Part shown: positions 1 to 6,073 of the stretch, in pieces
Layout of the letters: every line of letters begins with the position of its first letter
How positions within the stretch are numbered: the stretch's first letter is position 1
NCBI GenBank assembly: GCA_043785585.1
Contig: JAYVXB010000045.1
Location: 1-8,726 of the forward strand
Length of the DNA stretch: 8,726 nucleotides
From: JBBQXV01 sp043785585
GTDB taxonomy: Bacteria > Myxococcota_A > Polyangia > Polyangiales > Polyangiaceae
Direction of reading: 5' to 3'
Notes under the pieces: generated by a model
Database searches by the model: none
What the model was told of the DNA's origin: nothing
The model's input: only the letters and a program-made list of their open reading frames with translations
Made by a program: the position numbers and the translations under genes

Positions 1-22
1 CAGATTCGGCGGGTATTCCCGG

Positions 23-670
23 TCAGGGAACGCAGGGCGAGCCGCCGTCGGGAGGCGGCTGCTGCGTTCGATCCGGCATCGCGCAAAACGCCGCGTCGAA
101 CGCCCCGGACATCGTGCCGTCTGCGAACGTCACCGAGTACGAGCCGCTGACCGCGGTCGCGGAGATCGCCGTGATGGTGATCGTGCCCCCCGAGGCGGCG
201 TGGTCGGCGCTCGGGACGAGGCTCTTGCACTGCGCGTCGTTCTTCTGGAGCCTCGCGCTCGCGCGCGCGCCGGTTCCGCCGTCGGTGGCCGTCTGGCCGC
301 CGATCGCGTACGTCCCGGCGACGACTGGGCCGGCCATCGACGATCCCGAGTTGTATGACGACACTTGAAGCTGGAGCGCCGTGTAGTTGCCCTTGTCCGC
401 GTTGGCAGGCAACGAATGCGCGACCGCGCAGACGTTCGGGATGTCGAACAGGTAGACGAGGAGCGTGCGTGCATCCACGCCGAGCGTACCGCTCTCTGCG
501 ATGACGACCGTGTCGGCGACGTTGAGCGAAATGCCGCCGACGGTACCGGTGACGCTCCCGGTTCCGGGCGCTCCGCTGCCCGACGTCACTCCGCCGCACG
601 CGGCGACGCCAACGGCCACCGAGACTGCGAACGCGAACGCGGAACCACCGACGGCAATCGATCGCTTCAT
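23..670 (-). CDS. Small secreted lipoprotein, function unknown
   Basis: I do not recognise a characterised family. From the ATG at 670 the product is 215 residues. It opens with a lipoprotein signal: Lys-Arg at residues 2-3, a hydrophobic stretch to about residue 22, then the lipobox V-A-A-C with Cys25 as the lipidated residue. A Gly/Ser/Thr linker (about 26-46) leads into a mostly beta-type domain. This ends in a Thr/Ser/Gly-rich stretch (about 161-196) reading like alternating beta strands with Cys196, a pattern I associate with lipoproteins of Myxococcota (family impression, not verified). Further cysteines at 81, 148 and 213 could form disulfides in the periplasm. An in-frame ATG at 709 would add 13 residues before the signal peptide and is less likely. 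The gene starts 42 bp after the GH130 gene on the same strand, so co-transcription is possible, but nothing links the functions. Confidence 0.8.
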   Translation of the reverse strand: MKRSIAVGGSAFAFAVSVAVGVAACGGVTSGSGAPGTGSVTGTVGGISLNVADTVVIAESGTLGVDARTLLVYLFDIPNVCAVAHSLPANADKGNYTALQLQVSSYNSGSSMAGPVVAGTYAIGGQTATDGGTGARASARLQKNDAQCKSLVPSADHAASGGTITITAISATAVSGSYSVTFADGTMSGAFDAAFCAMPDRTQQPPPDGGSPCVP

Positions 671-712
671 CTGCTCGAGCCTAGGGTACTTCGGCGACGT
701 CGGAAACATGGC

Positions 713-1666
713 TCAGGCCGCGCTGTTCGCGTCGAGCCACTTCAACACACCGCGGATGCTCCCGGTCGCGAGCCCCATGGAGGTGTCCGCACAGCCGTAG
801 TAAAGGTTGATCGTGTCGCCGTCCGCGCCGATCGTGTAGCCGCACGGGAACGTGACATTCGCGACGTCGCCGACGCGCTCGTACGCCGTCTCGGGACCGA
901 AGATCCACGAGTCGCCGCGCGCGATGCAGACCTCGGGCTTCTCGAGATCGAAGAGCGCGACGCCGATGCGATAGAGCGCGCCCGACGCGGTGTGGCGCAC
1001 GCCGTGATAGAGCATCAGCCATCCGCGCGGCGTCTCGATGAGCGGCGGAGAGAGCCCGACTTTGTTCGCGTCCCACCAGCCGCCTTTGCGCGCCTGCAGC
1101 ATCAGCTTGTGCGAGCCCCAGTTGCGGAGATCGGGCGAGAACGAGATCCACACGTGCGCGCCCGAGTCGGTCATCGGCCGGTGAATGAGCGCGAAGCTCC
1201 CATCGATCCGGCGCGGCAACAGCGCGGCGTCTTTGTCGTCCGCCTGCATGACGAGGCCGTATCGCTCGAAGCGACGAAAGTCTTCCGTCAGTGCGAGCGC
1301 GACGCCGGGGCCTCCTTTGCCGAACGCCGTGTACGCGATGGCATACTTGCCCAGCTCCTCGACGAACGTGATGCGAGGATCCTCGATCCCCCAGAGCTCT
1401 TCGGGGTAGGTCTCCGGCTCGGCGCGGAGCGTCGGCTCGGGATCGATGACCCATCCGTCGACGCCGTTGGCCGAGCGCGCAGCGCAGAGATGCGAGTGAC
1501 CGCGGCGATCCTCGACTCGACACAAGAGGAGCGTCGTCCCGTCACGAAGCCGCGTCGCGCCCGCGTTGAAGATGCTGTGGGCCGGATACGGCCAATCCGC
1601 CGCCGTGAGGATCGGGTTCTTCGGGTGACGCACGAACAGCGTCTCGTAGACTCGCTTGGATGTCAT
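713..1666 (-). CDS. GH130-family mannoside phosphorylase-like glycosidase
   Basis: The 317-residue product matches the GH130 (COG2152, predicted glycosylase) five-bladed beta-propeller family. Characterised members phosphorolyse beta-mannosides, releasing alpha-mannose 1-phosphate; some members are hydrolases. Visible landmarks are the N-terminal H-P-x-N-P-I-L (14-20), F-N-A-G-A-T (33-38), C-R-V-E-D (49-53), and the G-I-E-D-P-R-I signature (93-99), where Asp96 is the expected proton donor. K-D-A-A-L-L-P (145-151), H-R-P (162-164) and Y-H-G-V (220-223) are also present. The basic residues Lys145, Arg163 and His221 sit where phosphorylases bind phosphate, which favours a phosphorylase over a hydrolase (inference). 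There is no signal peptide, so it is cytoplasmic. Its ATG overlaps the TGA of the upstream glycosyltransferase gene by 4 bp (ATGA), and no strong ribosome site precedes it, suggesting translational coupling. The substrate (for example beta-1,2- or beta-1,4-mannoside) cannot be read from sequence alone. Confidence 0.9.
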   Translation of the reverse strand: MTSKRVYETLFVRHPKNPILTAADWPYPAHSIFNAGATRLRDGTTLLLCRVEDRRGHSHLCAARSANGVDGWVIDPEPTLRAEPETYPEELWGIEDPRITFVEELGKYAIAYTAFGKGGPGVALALTEDFRRFERYGLVMQADDKDAALLPRRIDGSFALIHRPMTDSGAHVWISFSPDLRNWGSHKLMLQARKGGWWDANKVGLSPPLIETPRGWLMLYHGVRHTASGALYRIGVALFDLEKPEVCIARGDSWIFGPETAYERVGDVANVTFPCGYTIGADGDTINLYYGCADTSMGLATGSIRGVLKWLDANSAA

Positions 1667-3963
1667 TCGTCGATCTCGGGTCCGGTGGGTGACGTGGAGT
1701 CGCTCCATGAATCGACCGGGAGCCGCGCTTGGCTCGGACGCTCGATCGCCGCGCGGTCCGCGGCGCGCATGTCGAGGAGCGTCATCAAGAACGACAGCGT
1801 CGATTCGGCGCCTTGGTTCTCGTTCGCGCGATCCGCGTGGAGGCCGTCGCGGCACCCTCCCGTCGCGGCGTCGTAGAGCGATCGTTGAAGGTGATTCTGA
1901 CCGAGGAACCAAGCGTACGCGCGTCGCGCGTGGTCGAACCATCGCGGATCGCCGGTCACGCGTCGCGCCTCGTGGCACGCGGCGACCATCGCGCACGCCT
2001 CGACGGGTTGTTGATCGAACGGCGCCTTGGTGCCTCCGCGCCGGTAGAAGCCGTCCGATCCGACCGGAGCGAAGTAGCCGTCCTTCGCGATCTGGATCTT
2101 GGCGAGCCACTCGAGCGACTCGAGGCCGACCCGCGTCATCTCTTCGTTCTCCATCCGCGCACCGCACACGAGCAGCGCCTGCGGCAGCCGCGCGTTGCAG
2201 TACGTGAGGCTCTCTTCGAACCACGGCCAGTCGGGAGTCTTCGTTCGCCGGTAGATGTCGAGGAGGCGCTCCGCGAGATCCCTTCGCAACGAGTGGACGC
2301 CGCTCTCGCCTTGGAACGCGCGAAGGTATTCGTCGATCCCGTAGAGCGCGTACGCCCACGAGCGCGGGCTCGTGAAGCTCGCGAGCGCCGGGAGCGCCGC
2401 GTGAAAGAGCTCGCCCGCGAGGTTCTGTCGTCCGGGGCCATTCGATCGTCCGACGACCGTCCCGAGCGCCCAGAGCGCGCGCCCATGGCTGTCCTCGGAG
2501 CCGCGCTCCTCGAGCCATAGTCGCGAGTACGACATGAAATTGCGGAATCGACCGATGCGGCGATCGAATGCGTAGTTGACGAATGCCAAGTAGCGCGACG
2601 AGAGCTCTCGCGCGATTTGCGCATTCTCGCTCCCTTCGTCTTCGACCAGCGCCATCGCGAGGAGCGCGCGCGCGTTGTCGTCGAGACAGTAACCGTCGTC
2701 GTAGCGCGGGACGCCGAACGCCGCGTGCTGAAAGACGCCGGTCGAATCGGTCATCAAGCGCAGGTGGTCGAGGTTGATCGCGGGGAGCTCGGCGGGGCGC
2801 TTCGCGAGCGTCGCCGCCTGGAAGACCGAGCGGCGTCGGTCCGCGTGCTCGACGCGCGCGCGCTCGAACGTCCTGCGATAGCTCTGCGCGACGGCGGGCC
2901 AGAGCATGTCGTGGCCGTGTGCGGCGGCGCGCTTGCAGATCGCGGCGCGCTTCCCGTCGTCGGCGAACAGACCGATGACCTCGCGCGCGATCGCGGCGGG
3001 ATCGCGCCAGGGGACGAGGATGCCGCGCCCGTCGGCGAGGAGCTCTTTCGCGTACCAATACGGCGTCGAGATGACGGCTTTGCCCGAGCCGACGGCGTAC
3101 GCCAAGGTCCCCGACGTGATTTGCTCCGGCTTCAGGTACGGCGTGACGTAGATGTCCGCGGCCGAGAGAAACTCGGTGAGCTCGGCTTGGCTCACGAAGC
3201 GATCGTGGAAAATCATGCTCCCATCGACGCCGAGCCGCAGCGCGCGACTCTCGAGCATCAGCCGGTACTCCTCGCCGTGCGCCTCGCGGACGTGCGGGTG
3301 CGTCGCGCCGAGCACGATGTAAACGGTGTCCGGGTAGCGCGCGAGGATCGCCGGCATCGCGTCGATGACGTTCTCGATCCCCTTGTCCGGCGAGAGTAGG
3401 CCGAACGTGAGGATGACCCGCCGACCTTCGACGCCGAGCTGGTGCTTGCTGCGCGGCGCTGACGGAATGCTCGGGATGCCGTGCGGGATGAGATCGATCT
3501 TCGCGCTCGGGACCGCGTGGACATCGCGGAGGATCTTCGCGCCGAGCGCGCTCATCACGACGATCCGCTCGGACGTCTGCGTGAGCTCGTCCATGACGCC
3601 GCGTTGAAACGGATTCGGCTCGGCGAGGATCGTGTGGAGCGTCGTGACGATCGGCATCCGAAGCTCACGCAAGAGCGCGAGGACATGGCTGCCTGCCTTG
3701 CCGCCGAAGATCCCGTACTCGTGCTGCAGACAGACGACGTCGACGGCGCTGACGTTCAAGAAGTCTGCGGCGCGCCGGTACGACGGCAGATCGCCGTCGG
3801 CGATCTCGAAGCGCACGCGAGGTGGATACGCGTACGACTTGCCGCGGTCGTTCATCGCGAGGACGAAGCAATCGGTCTCGGGAGACTCGATCGCGAGCGC
3901 CTCTGCGAGGTCGGTCGTGAACGTCGCGATACCGCATTGCCGCGGCGAGTAGTTGCCGAGCAT
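1663..3963 (-). CDS. GT4 glycosyltransferase fused to an (alpha/alpha)6-barrel-like domain
   Basis: This 766-residue cytoplasmic protein has two parts. Residues 1-370 are a GT-B glycosyltransferase of family GT4, mannosyltransferase-like subgroup. It shows N-Y-S-P-R-Q-C-G-I-A-T-F at 4-15, Q-H-E-Y-G-I-F at 80-86, T-L-H at 108-110, the sugar-nucleotide loop G-L-L-S-P-D-K-G-I at 188-196, and E-Q-I-T-S-G-T-L-A-Y at 280-289. That last motif replaces the usual E-x7-E: Glu280 is kept and position 288 is Ala, as I recall for this subgroup. Residues about 391-735 are helical, with motifs R-Y-D-D-G-Y-C-L-D-D-N-A-R (420-432), D-S-H-G-R-A-L-W-A-L-G (491-501), D-W-P-W-F-E-E (578-584) and N-E-N-Q-G-A-E-S (714-721), resembling six-hairpin glycosidases. 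No signal peptide. The ATG at 3963 cuts into the first beta strand; in-frame codons upstream read I-Q-K-I-A. No ATG, GTG or TTG precedes it before the in-frame TGA at 4054-4056, so an ATC start at 4005 is possible. The donor sugar is unproven. Confidence 0.88.
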   Translation of the reverse strand: MLGNYSPRQCGIATFTTDLAEALAIESPETDCFVLAMNDRGKSYAYPPRVRFEIADGDLPSYRRAADFLNVSAVDVVCLQHEYGIFGGKAGSHVLALLRELRMPIVTTLHTILAEPNPFQRGVMDELTQTSERIVVMSALGAKILRDVHAVPSAKIDLIPHGIPSIPSAPRSKHQLGVEGRRVILTFGLLSPDKGIENVIDAMPAILARYPDTVYIVLGATHPHVREAHGEEYRLMLESRALRLGVDGSMIFHDRFVSQAELTEFLSAADIYVTPYLKPEQITSGTLAYAVGSGKAVISTPYWYAKELLADGRGILVPWRDPAAIAREVIGLFADDGKRAAICKRAAAHGHDMLWPAVAQSYRRTFERARVEHADRRRSVFQAATLAKRPAELPAINLDHLRLMTDSTGVFQHAAFGVPRYDDGYCLDDNARALLAMALVEDEGSENAQIARELSSRYLAFVNYAFDRRIGRFRNFMSYSRLWLEERGSEDSHGRALWALGTVVGRSNGPGRQNLAGELFHAALPALASFTSPRSWAYALYGIDEYLRAFQGESGVHSLRRDLAERLLDIYRRTKTPDWPWFEESLTYCNARLPQALLVCGARMENEEMTRVGLESLEWLAKIQIAKDGYFAPVGSDGFYRRGGTKAPFDQQPVEACAMVAACHEARRVTGDPRWFDHARRAYAWFLGQNHLQRSLYDAATGGCRDGLHADRANENQGAESTLSFLMTLLDMRAADRAAIERPSQARLPVDSWSDSTSPTGPEIDE

Positions 3964-4009
3964 CGCGATTTTTTGGATCGCACCCGTACCGTTGGTCGTT
4001 TCGATGGCG

Positions 4010-4014
4010 CCTCC
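4010..4014 (-). promoter_or_regulatory. Shine-Dalgarno-like GGAGG before a possible ATC start
   Basis: On the minus strand GGAGG is followed by CGCC and then the in-frame codon ATC (4005-4003) of the glycosyltransferase. The same arrangement, GGAGG-TCGCC-ATG, precedes the Cys-rich lipoprotein at 7420. No comparable purine-rich site precedes the ATG at 3963. The site therefore suggests that translation may begin 14 codons upstream of 3963, at a non-canonical codon. Confidence 0.4.
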
Positions 4015-4038
4015 GACGGAGCGCGCACGAGCGAAGGT

Positions 4039-4061
4039 GGGCGTGCACGGTCGTCACGCCC
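4039..4061 (-). other. GC-rich inverted repeat in the leader of the GT4 gene
   Basis: On the minus strand GGGCGTG (4061-4055) can pair with CACGCCC (4045-4039) across a 9-nt loop. No T-run follows, so it is not a standard intrinsic terminator. A second possible stem, 4037-4043 with 4068-4074, shares bases with it and cannot form at the same time. Most of the 174-bp gap between the MoxR stop and the glycosyltransferase start holds nothing else I can name. In GC-rich DNA a 7-bp stem in a gap this size can arise by chance. Confidence 0.35.
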
Positions 4062-4120
4062 GACGATCGCCCACGGAGGCCCCTACTATGACCTCGGAAC
4101 GCCACGCGCGCCACGACGGA

Positions 4121-4144
4121 AGCGACTACGGGAGCGACTACGGG
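4121..4144. repeat. Perfect 12-bp tandem duplication across the MoxR stop codon
   Basis: AGCGACTACGGG occurs twice head to tail (4121-4132 and 4133-4144). It spans the end of the MoxR gene, so the TAG stop codon (4140-4138, minus strand) is followed four codons later by a second in-frame TAG (4128-4126). The unit length is a multiple of three, which keeps the two stops in frame. Confidence 0.9.
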
Positions 4145-5124
4145 ACTTCGACGACCTCGAACACCCGCCGCACGACCTGCTCTGGCGTGACCTCTTCCGC
4201 ATCCGCCTCGTACGTCAGCACCAAGCGATGACGAAGCACGTCGGGCCCGACCGCCTTCACGTCCTCGGGCGTCACGTACCCGCGATGCCGCAGGAACGCG
4301 TGCGCGCGCGCTGCGAAGTTGAGCGCGATGCTCGCGCGCGGCGACGCGCCGTACTCGATGAGCGGCGCGAGATCCTTCAGCCCGTGCTTCTTTGGCTCGC
4401 GCGTCGCGAAGACGACCTCGACGATGTAGTCCTTCACTTTGTCGTCGACGTAGACCTGCTTGATGATCTTGCGCGCGTCCATGAGCTCGCCCGGCGTCAC
4501 GACCGGGCTCGCGGTCACGGGCTCGGATGCCGTCTGGCGATCCATGATCTTGCGTTCGTCCTCGCGCGACGGATAGCCGACCTTCACCATGAGCATGAAG
4601 CGATCGACCTGCGCTTCGGGCAAGGGATACGTCCCCTCTTGCTCGATCGGGTTTTGTGTCGCCATGACGATGAACGGCTCGGGCAACGGATACGTCTTGT
4701 CGCCGATCGTCACCTGCCGCTCCTGCATCGCCTCGAGCAGCGCGCTCTGCACCTTGGCCGGCGCGCGGTTGATCTCGTCGGCGAGCACGAGGTTGGCGAA
4801 GACGGGGCCGAGCTTGCTCGTGAACTCGCCCTTCTGCTGGTTGTAGATGACGGTGCCGATCAAGTCGGCGGGCAGGAGGTCCGGCGTGAACTGGATGCGC
4901 GCGAACTTGGCGCTGATCGCTTGGCAGAGCGTGCGGACCGTGAGTGTCTTCGCGAGCCCCGGCACGCCCTCGAGGAGGACGTGGCCGCCGGTGAGGAGAC
5001 CGATGAGGATCCGCTCGATCATGTAGCTCTGGCCGACGATGACCTTGCCGACCTCGTTGGTGATGCGGTCGACGAAGGCGCTCTCCTTCGCGACGAGCTC
5101 GTTCAATGCGCGTACGTCGTACAT
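4138..5124 (-). CDS. MoxR-family AAA+ ATPase
   Basis: The 328-residue product is a full-length MoxR AAA+ ATPase, a cytoplasmic ring ATPase that typically acts as a chaperone maturing a protein complex with a VWA-domain partner. Visible elements are V-G-Q at 30-32, Walker A G-V-P-G-L-A-K-T (53-60, Lys59), and the MoxR block F-T-P-D-L-L-P-A-D-L-I-G-T (79-91). Walker B L-V-L-A-D-E-I-N-R-A follows (112-121, Asp116-Glu117), then sensor 1 A-T-Q-N-P (155-159), E-A-Q-V-D-R-F (170-176), and sensor 2 G-A-S-P-R-A-S (259-265, Arg263). The C-terminal lid domain is intact. MoxR genes are usually followed by DUF58 and VWA genes; none is present here. Upstream at 56 bp is the putative anti-sigma gene on the same strand, and downstream after 174 bp the GT4 fusion. 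A weak AAGG lies just before the ATG at 5124. The client protein cannot be inferred. Confidence 0.95.
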   Translation of the reverse strand: MYDVRALNELVAKESAFVDRITNEVGKVIVGQSYMIERILIGLLTGGHVLLEGVPGLAKTLTVRTLCQAISAKFARIQFTPDLLPADLIGTVIYNQQKGEFTSKLGPVFANLVLADEINRAPAKVQSALLEAMQERQVTIGDKTYPLPEPFIVMATQNPIEQEGTYPLPEAQVDRFMLMVKVGYPSREDERKIMDRQTASEPVTASPVVTPGELMDARKIIKQVYVDDKVKDYIVEVVFATREPKKHGLKDLAPLIEYGASPRASIALNFAARAHAFLRHRGYVTPEDVKAVGPDVLRHRLVLTYEADAEEVTPEQVVRRVFEVVEVP

Positions 5125-5180
5125 GGGCCTTGGCGTTTAGCACATGACGCGCGGGCGGTATTCCCGAGCTTCGCCGGCAC

Positions 5181-5447
5181 TCACCGATAGAGCGCGCTCG
5201 TCGCTTGGACCGTCCAACCGAGGTAGACGAAGACGACGCCGGCGAGCATCACCGGAACGCCGAAGCGCGACCACGCTCGCGCGAAGCTCGCGCCGAACGC
5301 GCCTCCGCCGTGCGCCGATTCGAACGCCGCCAAGCCACGCGCGCCGAGACGTCCGGCGTGCGCCGCGTCCACGTCGTGCGGTGGGAGCACGCGCAGCGCC
5401 CTGAGGTCACCGCGGTCCTTCGGGGAGATCTTCGGATCGTCGTTCAT
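5181..5447 (-). CDS. Single-pass membrane protein, candidate minimal anti-sigma factor
   Basis: The product is 88 residues. Residues 1-60 are polar and carry L-R-A-L-R-V-L-P-P-H-D-V-D (15-27) followed by an Ala/Arg/Gly-rich helix. One hydrophobic helix spans about 62-82, and only a few residues remain after it. Arg57 and Arg61 just before the helix suggest the N-terminus faces the cytoplasm. The ATG overlaps the TGA of the ECF sigma gene by 4 bp (ATGA at 5447-5444), the classical position and coupling of an anti-sigma factor. It lacks the His-x3-Cys-x2-Cys zinc motif of ZAS-type anti-sigma factors and has no cysteine at all. It has essentially no periplasmic sensor domain. The anti-sigma role is inferred from position and topology only. 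I recognise no named family. Confidence 0.7.
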   Translation of the reverse strand: MNDDPKISPKDRGDLRALRVLPPHDVDAAHAGRLGARGLAAFESAHGGGAFGASFARAWSRFGVPVMLAGVVFVYLGWTVQATSALYR

Positions 5448-6043
5448 CGTGCACCTACCGGCTCTGGTCTCACGCGTTCCAGTTTCTCCAGCGCCTTCGC
5501 GAGCTGGGCCCGCGCGCGCGCGAGCCGCTGCCTCAACGCATCGTAGCGCACGCCGAGGATCGCGGCCGCCTGCTCCTGATCGAACCCCTCGACGCCAACG
5601 AGGAGGAGCACCTCGCGATGCGCCGCAGGAAGCTGCGCGATCGCGAGCTCGAGGTGATGCATCGCGCGCGCGGCGTCCGTCGCCTCGTCGGGCGGCGCCG
5701 TCGTCGCCGGTGACCGCGCGTCTTCGCCCAGTGCGACGAGCCGACTCAAGTCGAGCGCCGACCAACGCCGCCAGCTCACGTGCTGATTGCGCGCGACGGT
5801 AAAGAGCCACGCCGCGAGATCCGTGTCCTCGGCGAGCGACGGCGACGCGCGCGCGAGACGAAGCCACGTCTCCTGCAGAAGATCCTCCGCGACGTCACGC
5901 CTCCCCGCCAGACGCAGGAGGAACGCATACACGCGCGCGCGAAACCGTTCGTACGCCGCCTGGAACGCAGCACGGTCGCCACGCCGCAGCCCGTCGACGA
6001 TCGGTTTCTCGGTCGGATCGCGCACTCGTACAGAGGAACGCAC
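5444..6043 (-). CDS. ECF-type RNA polymerase sigma factor (sigma-70 family)
   Basis: The 199-residue product has the two-domain ECF layout. Region 2 spans about 15-95, with D-L-L-Q-E-T-W-L-R-L (54-63) and the -10 recognition helix area A-A-W-L-F-T-V-A-R-N-Q (77-87). An Ala/Pro/Glu linker (about 105-127) is followed by region 4 (about 130-185), with L-P-A-A-H-R-E-V-L-L-L (138-148) and a helix-turn-helix around 155-181 (L-G-V-R-Y-D-A-L-R-Q-R-L-A-R-A-R). It would direct RNA polymerase to a dedicated promoter set. The start is GTG at 6043, supported by GGGGAG 6 nt upstream. It begins 30 bp after the Cys-rich lipoprotein stop, so both probably share a transcript, and it ends in a 4-bp overlap with the small membrane-protein gene. 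I could not see an obvious ECF promoter (GAAC-type -35) nearby, so autoregulation is not shown. ECF subgroup not assigned. Confidence 0.95.
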   Translation of the reverse strand: MRSSVRVRDPTEKPIVDGLRRGDRAAFQAAYERFRARVYAFLLRLAGRRDVAEDLLQETWLRLARASPSLAEDTDLAAWLFTVARNQHVSWRRWSALDLSRLVALGEDARSPATTAPPDEATDAARAMHHLELAIAQLPAAHREVLLLVGVEGFDQEQAAAILGVRYDALRQRLARARAQLAKALEKLERVRPEPVGAR

Positions 6044-6073
6044 CCGGCGCTCCCCTGTGACAAACCATTTCGT

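Noticed and set aside
365..1876. Long plus-strand open frame (503 codons) opposite the GH130 gene
   Set aside because: Arg/Ala/Asp-rich composition with no domain. It is a GC-bias shadow of the well-supported minus-strand GH130 gene and its neighbours.
1667..3058. N-terminal extension of the GH130 frame (464 extra codons)
   Set aside because: Arg-rich and antisignature. It overlaps the GT4 fusion in another frame, and GH130 homology begins right after the ATG at 1666.
11..5166. CGGGAATACC occurring just after two minus-strand stop codons (21-12 and 5166-5157)
   Set aside because: Only 10 bp are identical, and a 10-mer match is expected many times by chance in a window this size. There is no T-run, so it is not terminator-like.
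3481..5190. Long plus-strand open frame (569 codons) opposite MoxR and GT4
   Set aside because: Low-complexity Arg/Asp/Leu composition. It is antisense to the MoxR gene, whose AAA+ motifs are complete.
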